Position numbers and translations under genes: made by a program. Of a stretch of DNA of 64,000 nt, positions 20,546 through 29,628 are shown one piece after another. The notes beneath the pieces are model-generated. The model worked only from the letters and a program-made list of their open reading frames with translations, searched no databases and was not told the DNA's origin. The stretch is from Streptomyces aquilus (GTDB lineage Bacteria > Actinomycetota > Actinomycetes > Streptomycetales > Streptomycetaceae): contig NZ_CP034463.1 in the NCBI RefSeq assembly GCF_003955715.1, positions 3,658,001 through 3,722,000 on the forward strand, in the 5' to 3' direction. How positions within the stretch are numbered: position 1 is the first letter of the stretch; the number at the start of each line of letters is the position of its first letter.

Positions 20546-23218
20546 TCAACCTCCCACCACCCTCAGTTCCTCCTCCGTGCCGGCGACCGCCAGTGCCCCG
20601 TCCTCGTCCGTGCGCAGCACCACCGCGCCCTGGGCCCGCAGGGCCGCGACCGTGCCGGGAGCCGGGTGGCCGTACGGGTTGTCCCGGCCGCAGGAGATCA
20701 GCGCCAGCCGTGGGGCCACCCTCCGTATGAGTTCCGGATCCTGGTAGGCCGAGCCGTGGTGAGCCACCTTCAGCACGTCCACGCCGCCCAGCGACGCGCC
20801 CGCCGGTGACCTCAACAGCGCTTGCTGGGCCGGGGGTTCGAGATCGCCGAGCAACAGGAACCGCAACCCGCCCGACCGCACGAGCAACGTGACGCTGGCG
20901 TCGTTCGGCCCTTCCGGTTCCGGCGTCGCAGGCGCTCCCGCGACCCCCGGCGGCGAACCCGGGGGCGGCCACACGACCTGCCAGGCCAGCGCCCCGGTCC
21001 GCCGCTCCTCCCCCGCGACCGCGCGGGTGACCGGGATGTGCCGCCGCGCCGCCTCTCGCCGCACGAACTCCACCTGATCCACGGGCTCTTCGAACCCGGT
21101 CGTCTCGATCGCGCCCACGGCCCGTCCCCGCAGCACCCCGGGCAGGCCCGCCACATGGTCGGCGTGGAAGTGGGTCAGCACGACCAAGGGGACCTTGGTG
21201 ATCCCGAGTGTGCGCAGGCACCGGTCGACGAGCGCCGGGTCGGGCCCGGCATCGACCACCACACCGGTGCCGTCACCCGCCGCGAGCACCGTCGCGTCCC
21301 CCTGCCCCACGTCGCAGACCGCGAACCGCCAACCCGGCGGCGGCCACCCCGTGACCACCCGGGTCAGCGGCGGTGGCTGCACCACCACCAGCACTAGCAG
21401 CAGCCCGCACGCCCCGCACCACCACGGGTGCCGCAATAACCGCCGCCCGGCCAGGACGACCGCCCCCGTGACCACGGCGAGCAGCGCCGCCCCGCCCCAG
21501 CTGCCCGGCCAGTCCACCCCCGAGCCGGGCAGTGCGGCCCCGGTGCGGGCGACGTCCGCGATCCATCCGGCGGGCCAACTCGCGCACCACGCCAGCACCT
21601 TGGCCACCGGCAACGCCACGGGCGCCGTCGCCAGCGCCGCGAAACCCAGCACCGTGGCCGGGGCCACGGCGAACTCCGCGAGCAGATTGCACGGCACCGC
21701 CACCAGACTCACCCGCGCCGACAGCACCGCCACGACCGGCGCGCACAAAGCCTGCGCGGCACCGGCGGCGGCCAGCGCCTCGGCCAGCCGCGGTGGCACC
21801 CGCCGCCGTTGCAGGGCCGCGCTCCAGCGGGGCCCGATCGTCAGCAGGGCCCCGGTGGCCAGCACGGACAGCAGGAACCCGTAACTGCGGGCCAGCCAGG
21901 GGTCGTACAGCACCAGCAGCAGTACGGCCGTCGCCAGCGCCGGGATCAGCGATCTGCGGCGTCCGGTGGCCAGCGCCAGCAGCACGACCGCTCCGCAGGC
22001 CGCGGCCCGCAGCACGCTCGGGTCCGGCCGGCACACGACGACGAAGGCCAGCGTCAGTACCCCGCCCAGCACCGCCGTCGTACGCAGCGGGAGGCCGAGC
22101 CGGGGCGCGAGGCCTCTGCGCTCGACGCGTTGGGCCAGCCCGGGCGGTCCGATGAGCAGGGCGAGGATGATCGTGAGGTTGCTCCCGGAGACGGCGAGCG
22201 TGTGGGTGAGGTCGGTGGCCTTGAACGCCTCGTCCAGCCCGGGCGTGATCCGCGAGGTGTCCCCGACGACCAGCCCCGGCAACAGCGCCCGGGCGTCACC
22301 GGGCAACGGCTCCGTGGCCGCCCGCAGCCCCGCCCGCAGCCGTCCGGCGAACCGCTGCACTCCCGACGGCTCCGCCACGACCTCTGGCCCCACCCGACCC
22401 GAGACCCGCGCCACCCCGGCGACCCGGTCCCCCTCCACCATCGTCGGCGCCAGCCGCGCACTCACCCGCACCCGAGTGGAAGGCAACAACCGAAGCCACG
22501 CCGCCGCTCCGGGCCCGACATCCGCATCCGCGCCGCCCCGATCGCTCTGATCGCCCCACTCCTTCCGACCACTGGCCTCATCCACCCAACCGCCACCGTT
22601 GTCCCCGCGGCCGCCGGCCCCGTCCACCCCCCTTCCGTCTCGGTCGCTCCCCCTTCCCGATCCCACGTCCACCATCACCAGCACCGGCGTCCGCGTCGCC
22701 ACCGTCGTCCCGTCGGCCTCCTCGACCCTCCGCACCTCCGCGCCGATCAGCACGGAGGCCGGTGCCATGTGATCCCCCTTGACCCGTGGTCGGGTGAGCC
22801 GGGGATCGGAGGTGACCTCGACCTCGGCGGTCACGGTGGCGTACTCCCGCACCAGCCCGGGAACCGGCCCCCGGCGCAGGTCGGCGCCGTGCAGCCCGGC
22901 GGAGGCGGCGGCCGCGGCGACACACAGGAGCACCGCGGCGATCGCCACGCGTCTCCCCACACGTCCGCGCCACAGCAGGAGCACGGCCCCCATGGCCAGG
23001 CACCCGACGCCGACACCGGTGACCCACTCCTGTGCGGCGTCCAGCAACGACGCCGCCGTCACCCAGGCGGCGAGCGCGGGCGGCACGAGTCGTAGATCCG
23101 TCGGCCCTTCCTGCCGCGGGTCGGCCGCTCCCAGCCGGGCGCGGGCCGTGGCGTGCACCGCAGGACGCGGCGGGGCCGTTGCGCGCGGAGGCCTCGGCGG
23201 CCCCGGGAGGCCGCTCAT
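20546..23218 (-). CDS. comEC: ComEC/Rec2 DNA-uptake channel protein
   Basis: 890 residues. An N-terminal soluble segment and OB-like region are followed by a multi-spanning competence domain (about 290-600, including LTHTLAVSGSNLTIILALLIG), then a metallo-beta-lactamase domain with THFHADHVAGLPG near residue 683 and VAHHGSAYQDPEL. It forms the membrane channel through which single-stranded DNA would enter during transformation. Its ATG overlaps the comEA stop as ATGA, so the two are translationally coupled. Natural competence is not established in Streptomyces, so the actual role is open. Confidence 0.93.
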   Translation of the reverse strand: MSGLPGPPRPPRATAPPRPAVHATARARLGAADPRQEGPTDLRLVPPALAAWVTAASLLDAAQEWVTGVGVGCLAMGAVLLLWRGRVGRRVAIAAVLLCVAAAAASAGLHGADLRRGPVPGLVREYATVTAEVEVTSDPRLTRPRVKGDHMAPASVLIGAEVRRVEEADGTTVATRTPVLVMVDVGSGRGSDRDGRGVDGAGGRGDNGGGWVDEASGRKEWGDQSDRGGADADVGPGAAAWLRLLPSTRVRVSARLAPTMVEGDRVAGVARVSGRVGPEVVAEPSGVQRFAGRLRAGLRAATEPLPGDARALLPGLVVGDTSRITPGLDEAFKATDLTHTLAVSGSNLTIILALLIGPPGLAQRVERRGLAPRLGLPLRTTAVLGGVLTLAFVVVCRPDPSVLRAAACGAVVLLALATGRRRSLIPALATAVLLLVLYDPWLARSYGFLLSVLATGALLTIGPRWSAALQRRRVPPRLAEALAAAGAAQALCAPVVAVLSARVSLVAVPCNLLAEFAVAPATVLGFAALATAPVALPVAKVLAWCASWPAGWIADVARTGAALPGSGVDWPGSWGGAALLAVVTGAVVLAGRRLLRHPWWCGACGLLLVLVVVQPPPLTRVVTGWPPPGWRFAVCDVGQGDATVLAAGDGTGVVVDAGPDPALVDRCLRTLGITKVPLVVLTHFHADHVAGLPGVLRGRAVGAIETTGFEEPVDQVEFVRREAARRHIPVTRAVAGEERRTGALAWQVVWPPPGSPPGVAGAPATPEPEGPNDASVTLLVRSGGLRFLLLGDLEPPAQQALLRSPAGASLGGVDVLKVAHHGSAYQDPELIRRVAPRLALISCGRDNPYGHPAPGTVAALRAQGAVVLRTDEDGALAVAGTEEELRVVGG

Positions 23219-24393
23219 GGCCGTACGAGATTCCGCAGGTCGGCGAAGCGGCGTTCCCCGATGCCGTTGACCTCGCGCAGTTCGTCCACCGAGCGGAAAC
23301 CGCCGTGCTGGGTGCGGTAGTCGACGATGTGCTGGGCCAGCACCGGACCGACGCCGGGAAGAGTGTCGAGCTGGTCCACGGTCGCCGTGTTGAGGGAGAC
23401 GGGCGCGGCGGGCCCGGCCCCCGGCGCCGAGCCACCTGAACCGGCCGCGCCTCCGGCCGCTCCGGCCGACCCTCCCACTGCTCCCGCCGCCCCCGCCGGG
23501 GCCCCCACGACGACCTGCTCACCGTCCACCAGGAAGCGGGCCCGGTTGAGGCCGGTGGTGTCCGTGCCCGGCCGCACCCCGCCGGCCGCGCGGAGGGCAT
23601 CCGCGACCCGCGACCCCGCCGGGAGCCGGCGAATGCCGGGTTCGCGGACCTTGCCGCTGACGTCCACCACGATCTCGGCCGTCGCCGTACCGGCCACGCT
23701 CGGCGCACCGCTCGCGGCGCCGGGCCCCGCCTCCTCGTGCCGCTCCTGGAAAGGCACCGCGGCCCGCACGACCTCCGGCGCCGCCACCGACTGTGTACGG
23801 CCGCTCCAGAAGTGCTGTACGGCGAAGCCGGCTGCGACCACGAGCAGCACGGTCAGCGCGACGACGCTCCGCCGCTCCAGTCCACACCTGGCCTGAAGCC
23901 ACACCGGCACCCGCTCCCGCACGGCAAGCCCGACCCGCCCCCGCCAATCCCCGTCCCCCGAACCCGAACCCGAACCTGAACCCGAGCCCGACGACACCGA
24001 GCCCGAGGCCGAGGCCGACGGAGGATCCACCCAGGACTGCGACTCCGACGGACGATCCACCCAGGACTGCGACTCCGACGGACGATCCGCCCAGGACTGC
24101 GACGCCCCCGGACCGCCCGGCCCATCACGGCCCGACCCCGCATCCCGGCCACCGCCCGGCTCCACCCCCGACTCGCGCCCCACCCCCGCCCGTTCGGCGA
24201 AGATGACCTCCGCGCGCCGCCGAAGCTCCTCGGCCGACGCATACCGCTGTCGTGCCCGGCCCCTGGTCGCAGGACTGCGGCGATGGCGGGTGCGGACATC
24301 CGAGGCGGGGCCACGGCCCGCCCCACTGGTGGGAGTTGCTGTGCGTGAACGTGATTGAAGTGCCATGCGACGAGGATCGGGCACATCACGCAT
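23215..24393 (-). CDS. comEA: ComEA-like membrane-anchored DNA-binding protein
   Basis: Up to 392 residues (ATG 24393; ATG 24366 also possible, neither with a good ribosome site). Order: ~150-residue Ser/Gly/Asp-rich N-terminal region with three decapeptide repeats (SQSW-A/V-D-R/P-PSE) and a GS run; one transmembrane helix (VVALTVLLVVAAGFAVQHFW); an SLBB domain (IVVDVSGKVREPGIRRLPAG); an Ala/Gly linker; and a C-terminal helix-hairpin-helix pair (LNTATVDQLDTLPGVGPVLAQHIVDYR...VNGIGERRFADL) that binds DNA. The long low-complexity cytoplasmic extension is unusual compared with Bacillus ComEA. Confidence 0.93.
   Translation of the reverse strand: MRDVPDPRRMALQSRSRTATPTSGAGRGPASDVRTRHRRSPATRGRARQRYASAEELRRRAEVIFAERAGVGRESGVEPGGGRDAGSGRDGPGGPGASQSWADRPSESQSWVDRPSESQSWVDPPSASASGSVSSGSGSGSGSGSGDGDWRGRVGLAVRERVPVWLQARCGLERRSVVALTVLLVVAAGFAVQHFWSGRTQSVAAPEVVRAAVPFQERHEEAGPGAASGAPSVAGTATAEIVVDVSGKVREPGIRRLPAGSRVADALRAAGGVRPGTDTTGLNRARFLVDGEQVVVGAPAGAAGAVGGSAGAAGGAAGSGGSAPGAGPAAPVSLNTATVDQLDTLPGVGPVLAQHIVDYRTQHGGFRSVDELREVNGIGERRFADLRNLVRP
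24011..24110. repeat. 30-bp tandem repeats inside comEA
   Basis: CCAGGACTGCGACTCCGACG + GACGATCCAC is repeated at 24031, 24061 and (partly) 24091, with a partial copy before. It encodes the SQSWVDRPSE decapeptide. In-frame copy number could vary between strains. Confidence 0.8.
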
Positions 24394-24421
24394 CCGCGAT
24401 GATCTTGCTCAATTCCCGGGG

Positions 24422-24443
24422 ACAACCACCCAGTTGTGGATAA
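24422..24443. promoter_or_regulatory. DnaA-box-like pair / inverted repeat upstream of comEA
   Basis: On the minus strand TTATCCACA (24443-24435) equals the E. coli DnaA box consensus, and GGTTGTCCCC nearby resembles TTGTCCACA. ACAAC...GTTGT also forms an inverted repeat. It lies 30-50 bp upstream of the comEA start. Confidence 0.3.
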
Positions 24444-24488
24444 CTCCATCACCCACACGAGTGATGAACCGCCGCCCCCGTGTCACCG

Positions 24489-25334
24489 TCACCGAGGCGA
24501 GACCACAGCCCCCAGCAACCCGGGCCCCGTGTGCGCCCCGATCACCGCCCCGACCTCGCTCACATGCAGGTCCGCCAGCCCGGGCACCCGCGCCCGCAGC
24601 CGGTCCGCCAGGGCCGACGCCCGGTCGGGGGCGGCGAGATGGTGCACTGCGATGTCGACCTGGGCGCTTCCCGCCCGGTCGGCCACGATCTCCTCCAGGC
24701 GGGCGATCGCCTTCGACGCCGTACGCACCTTCTCCAGCGGTTCGATGCGGCCCCCCTGCAACTGAAGCAGGGGCTTGACCGCGAGCGCGGAGCCGAAGAG
24801 GGCCTGCGCCGCCCCGATCCGGCCACCGCGGCGCAGATAGTCGAGGGTGTCGACGTAGAAGTAGGCGGAGGTGCCGGCGGCCCTCTTCTCCGCGGCCGTC
24901 ACGGCCTCGTCGATGGTGCCGCCGCTCTCCGCGGCCTCGGCCGCCGCGAGCGCGCAGAAGCCGAGTGCCATGGCGATCATCCCGGTGTCCACGACCCGCA
25001 CCGGCACCGGCGCCTCGCGGGCCGCGAGGACGGCCGCGTCGTAGGTGCCGGAGAGTTCGGCGGAGAGGTGGAGGGAGACTATTCCGGTGGCACCGGCCTC
25101 GGCCACCCTGCGATAGGTCTCCGCGAAGAGCTGCGGGCTCGGGCGGGAGGTGGTGACCGGACGTCGCTTCTGGAGAGCCTGGGCCAGGGACCGGGTCGAG
25201 ATCTCGGTGCCCTCTTCGAATGCCTGGTCGCCGAGGACCACGGTCAGCGGCACCGCCGTGATGCCGTGACGCTCCATCGTCCGCGGCGGCAGGTAGGCCG
25301 TTGAATCGGTGACGATCGCGACATGGCGGGACAT
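24489..25334 (-). CDS. DegV family fatty-acid-binding protein
   Basis: 281 residues. The N-terminus VAIVTDSTAYLPP, the central TSRPSPQLFAETYRR and SLHLSAELSGTYDAA, and the C-terminal lobe GGRIGAAQALFGSALAVKPLLQL are diagnostic of DegV/FakB proteins. These bind a fatty acid between two domains and present it to a DhaK-like kinase (FakA). No kinase gene is adjacent. It is monocistronic, divergent in orientation from nothing nearby, and follows the hypothetical membrane protein on the same strand. Confidence 0.93.
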   Translation of the reverse strand: MSRHVAIVTDSTAYLPPRTMERHGITAVPLTVVLGDQAFEEGTEISTRSLAQALQKRRPVTTSRPSPQLFAETYRRVAEAGATGIVSLHLSAELSGTYDAAVLAAREAPVPVRVVDTGMIAMALGFCALAAAEAAESGGTIDEAVTAAEKRAAGTSAYFYVDTLDYLRRGGRIGAAQALFGSALAVKPLLQLQGGRIEPLEKVRTASKAIARLEEIVADRAGSAQVDIAVHHLAAPDRASALADRLRARVPGLADLHVSEVGAVIGAHTGPGLLGAVVSPR

Positions 25335-25406
25335 GAGCTGGAGGTTACCTGGCGTAGCGCCCGGGCGGCAGTCCGACCCCTCCCGGCCGGGAGGGCCGTG
25401 GCCGGA

Positions 25407-26150
25407 TCAAGTCGTGCTCTCGGGGCGGGGCTTCTTCTGCCAGGGGTAGGTGGGGCGGGTGGTCGGCGGAGTGATGGCTGCGTTCTGTGCCGGTTCCTCG
25501 GCCGTACGGGAGCGGGGGGTCTCCGGCCAGGTCTGCTGGGAGCTGGAGCCTTCGGCGGCGGGGGCCTCGGGCCAGGGCGGTGGCGAGGACTGCGCGCGGG
25601 TGGGGCTCGACGGCTCGGTCGTGGTCCAGTGCCGCAGCGCGCCGGCCTCCATGTCGATCTGGGTGCTCAGCGAGTCCAGGTCGTCGTCCGCGAAACGGCG
25701 GGCCCGGTCACGCGCGGCCCAGCGCAGGGAGTCCGCGGACCGGGTGATGGTCTCGGTGCGCTCGCGCAGGGCGGGCAGCCGCTCGGCGAGGGTCGCGCGG
25801 TCCGGTTCGGACTCCAGTCGGCGCAGTTCGGCGTCGAGTTCGTGGCCGTGCGCGCTCAGCCGCTCGAAGAGGGCGAGGGACTCCTTGAGGGACTCGTCCT
25901 CGGCCACGCCCGCGTGCAACGCGTCCTGCGTGGCGCGCATGGACGTGCGCAGTTTCAGCCGCAGTTGGGCGACCTCGCCCGCCGGGCCGGGCTGCACCAT
26001 GGACTTGGCGCGCAGGGTGTGGTCCTCGACGGTGCGCCGGGCCTGGGTGATCGTGCGGTCCACGCCCCGCTTGGCGGCGCCGACGGCCTTCACGGTGGCG
26101 TACGCACCCAGTACCAGGAAGAAGACGAAAAGCAGAGCGACGACCGTCAT
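25407..26150 (-). CDS. Single-pass membrane protein with cytoplasmic coiled coil, unknown function
   Basis: 247 residues from ATG 26150, chosen for GGAGG six bases upstream. One N-terminal helix (TVVALLFVFFLVLGAYATV) is followed by a charged alpha-helical region (about 25-165; QLRLKLRTSMRATQDALHAGVAEDESLKESLALFERLSAH) predicted to form a coiled coil, and a Pro/Ser/Thr-rich disordered tail ending WQKKPRPESTT. Such topology suggests a scaffold or envelope-associated protein. No family recognised; it follows leuS on the same strand after a repeat-rich gap. Confidence 0.8.
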   Translation of the reverse strand: MTVVALLFVFFLVLGAYATVKAVGAAKRGVDRTITQARRTVEDHTLRAKSMVQPGPAGEVAQLRLKLRTSMRATQDALHAGVAEDESLKESLALFERLSAHGHELDAELRRLESEPDRATLAERLPALRERTETITRSADSLRWAARDRARRFADDDLDSLSTQIDMEAGALRHWTTTEPSSPTRAQSSPPPWPEAPAAEGSSSQQTWPETPRSRTAEEPAQNAAITPPTTRPTYPWQKKPRPESTT

Positions 26151-26348
26151 CAGTGCCTCCACAGCGCTCCTCCTCCGACCGGGCGCGAGGCTCCGCGCCG
26201 CTCTTCAACGGTAAACGCCACGGGCAGGCCCGAAGTTCCAGAAGAACCCCGAACCTGCCCGTACCGAACCCCTAAGGGCCGACCGCCGACGCCGACCGCC
26301 GGCCACCGCCACCGGCCATGGGCCATCAGCCCCAGCCACCGGCCACGG

Positions 26349-26397
26349 CCACCAGCCACCAGCCACCAGCCACCAGCCACCAGCTACCGGCTACCGG
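26349..26397. repeat. Heptanucleotide tandem repeat between leuS and the next gene
   Basis: CCACCAG is repeated five times exactly (26349-26383), followed by two CTACCGG units. Flanking sequence 26290-26348 is built of similar CCACCGGCCA-like blocks. It begins 9 bp after the leuS stop. Confidence 0.85.
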
Positions 26398-26405
26398 CGA
26401 GACGC

Positions 26406-29285
26406 TTACGCCGGAACGATGTTCACCAGCTTCGGCGCCCGCACGATCACCTTGCGGATGCCCGCCCCGTCCAGCGCCGCCACGACCTTGTCGTCGGCCA
26501 GCGCCACCTTCTCCAGCTCCTCGTCGGAGATGGCCGGCGAGACCTCCAGGCGGGCCTTGACCTTGCCCTTGATCTGCACGACGCAGGTCACGGTCTCGTC
26601 CACGACGTACGCCGGGTCGGCGACCGGGAAGTCCTGGTGGACCACCGAGTCGGTGTGCCCCAGCTTGCGCCACAGCTCCTCGGCGATGTGCGGGGCCAGC
26701 GGAGCGACCAGCAGCACCAGCGACTCGGCGACCGAGCGCGGCACCGCGCCACCCGCCTTGGTCAGGTGGTTGTTCAGCTCGGTGACCTTGGCGATGGCGG
26801 TGTTGAACCGCATGCCCTCCAGGTCCTGCCGGACGCCGTCGATGGCCTTGTGCAGTGCCCGCAGGGTGTCCTCGTCGGCCTCGGTGTCGACGACGGTCAC
26901 CTCACCGGTCGCCTCGTCGACGACGTTGCGCCACAGCCGCTGCAGCAGCCGGAACTGGCCGACCACCGCGCGCGTGTCCCACGGCCGGGAGACGTCCAGC
27001 GGGCCCATGGCCATCTCGTACAGGCGCAGGGTGTCGGCGCCGTACTCCTCGCAGATGGACTCGGGGGTGACCGCGTTCTTCAGCGACTTGCCCATCTTGC
27101 CCAGCAGCTTGGTGACCTTCTCGCCCTGGTAGTAGAAGGCGCCGTCGCGCTCCTCCACCTCCTCGGCGGGCACCGGGAAGCCACGGCTGTCGCGGTAGAC
27201 GAAGGCCTGGATCATGCCCTGGTTGAACAGCTTGTGGAACGGCTCCGCGGAGGAGACGTGGCCCAGGTCGAACAGCACCTTGGACCAGAAGCGCGCGTAC
27301 AGCAGGTGCAGCACGGCGTGCTCGGCGCCGCCCACGTACAGGTCGACGCCGCCGTGCGGCTGGCCCTCGCGCGGGCCCATCCAGTACCGCTCGATCTCGG
27401 GGTCGACCAGCTGCCGGTCGTTGTGCGGGTCCAGGTAGCGCAGCTCGTACCAGCAGGAACCGGCCCAGTTGGGCATGGTGTTGGTCTCGCGCCGGTACTT
27501 CCGCGGGCCGCGTCCGTCGCCCAGGTCCAGCGTGACGTTGACCCAGTCCTCGTTGCGGGACAGCGGGGTCTCCGGGGAGGTGTCCGCGTCGTCCGGGTCG
27601 AAGGTGCGGGGCGAGTAGTCCTCGACCTCGGGCAGCTCCAGCGGCAGCATCGACTCGGGCAGCGAGTGCGCGATGCCGTCCTCGTCGTAGACGATCGGGA
27701 AGGGCTCGCCCCAGTAGCGCTGCCGGCTGAACAGCCAGTCGCGCAGCCGGAAGTTGACGGTGCCCTCGCCGATGCCGGACCGCTCCAGCCACTCGGTGAT
27801 GCGCGCCTTGGCCTCGGCGACCGGCAGGCCGTCCAGGGAGACGCCCGCGCCGGAGGAGTTGATGATCTTCGCATCGTACGAGGCGAAGGCGTCCTCCCAC
27901 GTGGAGGTGTCGGTGCCGCGGCCGTCGGTCGGCTCGACGATGCAGGTGATCGGCAGCTCGAAGGCGCGCGCGAACTCGAAGTCGCGCTGGTCGCCCGCCG
28001 GCACGGCCATGATCGCGCCGGTGCCGTAGCCCATCAGCACGTAGTCGGCGATGAAGACCGGGATCTGCTCGCCGTTGACCGGGTTCTTGGCGTACGAGCC
28101 GGTGAAGACGCCGGTCTTGTCCTTGGCCTCGGCCTGCCGCTCCACGTCGGACTTGGAGGCGGCCTGTGCGCGGTACGCGGCGACGGCCTCGGCCGGAGTG
28201 GCGTGACCGCCGGTCCACACGTCGCGGGTGCCCTCGGGCCAGGCGGCCGGGGTGAACTTCTCGACCAGCGGGTGCTCGGGCGCCAGCACCATGTAGGTCG
28301 CGCCGAACAGGGTGTCGGGGCGTGTGGTGAAGACGGTGATCTTCTCGCCGTCGATCGGGAAGTCGACGCGGGCGCCCTCGGAGCGGCCGATCCAGTTGCG
28401 CTGCTGCAGCTTGATGGCCTCGGGCCAGTCCAGGGCGTCCAGGTCGTCCAGCAGCCGGTCGGCGTACGCGGTGATCCGCATGTTCCACTGGCGCAGCTTG
28501 GCCTTGAAGACCGGGAAGTTGCCGCGCTCGGAGCGGCCGTCGGCGGTGACCTCCTCGTTGGCCAGCACGGTGCCCAGGCCGGGACACCAGTTGACGGGCG
28601 CGTCGGAGGCGTAGGCCAGGCGGAACTCGCCCAGGACGTCGGCACGCTCGGCGGCGGTCAGCTCGTTCCACGCGCGCGTGTGCCCCGGTACGGCGCGCTC
28701 ACCGGACTCGAACTGGGCGACCAGCTCGGCGATCGGGCGGGCCTTCCTGGCCTCGTCGTCGTACCAGGAGTTGAAGATCTGCAGGAAGATCCACTGGGTC
28801 CACTTGTAGTACTCGGGGTCGATCGTGGCGAACGACCGGCGCTTGTCGTGGCCCAGGCCCAGCCGGCGCAGCTGGGTCTTCATGTTCTCGATGTTGGCCT
28901 CGGTGGAGACACGCGGGTGCGTGCCGGTCTGCACCGCGTACTGCTCGGCGGGCAGGCCGAAGGCGTCGAAGCCCAGGGTGTGCAGGACGTTGTGGCCGGT
29001 CATCCGCTGGAAGCGGGCGAAGACGTCGGTGGCGATGTAGCCCAGCGGGTGGCCGACGTGCAGGCCCGCACCGGAGGGGTACGGGAACATGTCCATGATG
29101 AACTTCTTGGGCTTGGCGGCCAGCTCCGGGTCGCCCGCCAGGTCACCCTTGGGGTTCGGTGCGGCGTACGTACCCTCGGCGTCCCAGAAGTCCTGCCAGC
29201 GTGCCTCGATCTCGGCCGCGACGGCGGCCGTGTAGCGGTGCGGCGCGGCCACCTCGGCGGCAGCGGCGGGGTTCGTCTCGCTCAT
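26406..29285 (-). CDS. leuS: Leucyl-tRNA synthetase
   Basis: 959 residues. Class I signature HVGHPLGY (HIGH-type) near residue 78, a CP1 editing domain in the middle with the characteristic Thr-rich pocket, and KMGKS in [16 protein letters not shown] as the KMSKS loop; the anticodon-binding and C-terminal domains end in KLVNIVPA. It charges tRNA-Leu. AAGGATC precedes the ATG. An unusual 200-bp leader with two mini-ORFs and an intrinsic terminator suggests control by attenuation in response to charged tRNA-Leu. Confidence 0.98.
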   Translation of the reverse strand: MSETNPAAAAEVAAPHRYTAAVAAEIEARWQDFWDAEGTYAAPNPKGDLAGDPELAAKPKKFIMDMFPYPSGAGLHVGHPLGYIATDVFARFQRMTGHNVLHTLGFDAFGLPAEQYAVQTGTHPRVSTEANIENMKTQLRRLGLGHDKRRSFATIDPEYYKWTQWIFLQIFNSWYDDEARKARPIAELVAQFESGERAVPGHTRAWNELTAAERADVLGEFRLAYASDAPVNWCPGLGTVLANEEVTADGRSERGNFPVFKAKLRQWNMRITAYADRLLDDLDALDWPEAIKLQQRNWIGRSEGARVDFPIDGEKITVFTTRPDTLFGATYMVLAPEHPLVEKFTPAAWPEGTRDVWTGGHATPAEAVAAYRAQAASKSDVERQAEAKDKTGVFTGSYAKNPVNGEQIPVFIADYVLMGYGTGAIMAVPAGDQRDFEFARAFELPITCIVEPTDGRGTDTSTWEDAFASYDAKIINSSGAGVSLDGLPVAEAKARITEWLERSGIGEGTVNFRLRDWLFSRQRYWGEPFPIVYDEDGIAHSLPESMLPLELPEVEDYSPRTFDPDDADTSPETPLSRNEDWVNVTLDLGDGRGPRKYRRETNTMPNWAGSCWYELRYLDPHNDRQLVDPEIERYWMGPREGQPHGGVDLYVGGAEHAVLHLLYARFWSKVLFDLGHVSSAEPFHKLFNQGMIQAFVYRDSRGFPVPAEEVEERDGAFYYQGEKVTKLLGKMGKSLKNAVTPESICEEYGADTLRLYEMAMGPLDVSRPWDTRAVVGQFRLLQRLWRNVVDEATGEVTVVDTEADEDTLRALHKAIDGVRQDLEGMRFNTAIAKVTELNNHLTKAGGAVPRSVAESLVLLVAPLAPHIAEELWRKLGHTDSVVHQDFPVADPAYVVDETVTCVVQIKGKVKARLEVSPAISDEELEKVALADDKVVAALDGAGIRKVIVRAPKLVNIVPA

Positions 29286-29339
29286 GATCCTTAAGCTCCA
29301 TCGATCGTCTCTGCCGGCGGCTGTCTCGTTCCGGAAACG

Positions 29340-29363
29340 AAAAATCCCCTCGCACAGGAGGGG
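29340..29363 (-). terminator. Intrinsic terminator in the leuS leader (attenuator)
   Basis: On the minus strand CCCCTC-ctgtgc-GAGGGG is followed directly by ATTTTTCG, a textbook rho-independent terminator placed 55-78 nt before the leuS start. Such a U-run is rare in this genome. It lies in a 5' leader, not after a gene, which is the hallmark of attenuation. Confidence 0.8.
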
Positions 29364-29367
29364 ACGC

Positions 29368-29419
29368 CGCGCTGACTCCGACCGGCCGGCTCGTCCGGCG
29401 GTCGGGACTGATCAGCGCG
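29368..29419 (-). promoter_or_regulatory. Long leader hairpin overlapping the end of the Leu mini-ORF
   Basis: CGCGCTGA (29419-29412) pairs with TCAGCGCG (29375-29368), and inside it CCGACCG pairs with CGGTCGG (29405-29399 with 29384-29378). Its 5' arm includes the last codon and stop of the mini-ORF, so a ribosome finishing the peptide would block it while one stalled at the Leu codons would let it form. It ends 4 nt before the terminator stem. Confidence 0.65.
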
Positions 29420-29450
29420 GCCCGCTAAGCAGAAGGCGTACGGCACGCAT
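29412..29450 (-). CDS. leuS leader peptide MRAVRLLLSGPR
   Basis: 12 codons with three consecutive Leu codons CTT CTG CTT at positions 6-8. CTT is a rare Leu codon in Streptomyces, so using it twice argues for selection for ribosome stalling when charged tRNA-Leu is low. It has no clear ribosome site of its own but starts 4 nt after the stop of a preceding mini-ORF, which suggests translational coupling. It is too short for ordinary gene finding. Confidence 0.65.
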   Translation of the reverse strand: MRAVRLLLSGPR

Positions 29451-29454
29451 GGCG

Positions 29455-29493
29455 TCAGGGTACCGCAGCCGTTGAGCAAGCCGCGACGCACAT
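29455..29493 (-). CDS. Upstream mini-ORF MCVAACSTAAVP in the leuS leader
   Basis: 12 codons starting at an ATG with an ideal AGGAGG (29506-29501) 7 nt upstream. It contains Cys at positions 2 and 6. Its TGA is 4 nt before the Leu leader ATG, so it probably delivers ribosomes to the latter. Whether it senses anything itself is unknown. Confidence 0.5.
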   Translation of the reverse strand: MCVAACSTAAVP

Positions 29494-29548
29494 ACGTATG
29501 CCTCCTATGGCCCCGGACATCGGGTACCGAACTGAACAAACGTCAAAA

Positions 29549-29563
29549 GTTACTTCGCGTAAC
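29549..29563. promoter_or_regulatory. Inverted repeat GTTAC-TTCGC-GTAAC
   Basis: A 5-bp perfect inverted repeat with 5-bp spacer in the divergent region between leuS and the redox operon, about 140 bp upstream of the latter. Candidate transcription-factor site; no consensus match known to me. Confidence 0.3.
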
Positions 29564-29628
29564 GCCCCCTAAGGGACACCACAACGACCCCACGGCCTTT
29601 TGGTAACAGCGCAATAACTCAAATCCCG

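Noticed and set aside
29291..29539. 82-codon frame in the leuS leader containing a TTA codon
   Set aside because: It overlaps the mini-ORFs and terminator, has no ribosome site and looks like a frame shadow; the short ORFs explain the sequence better.
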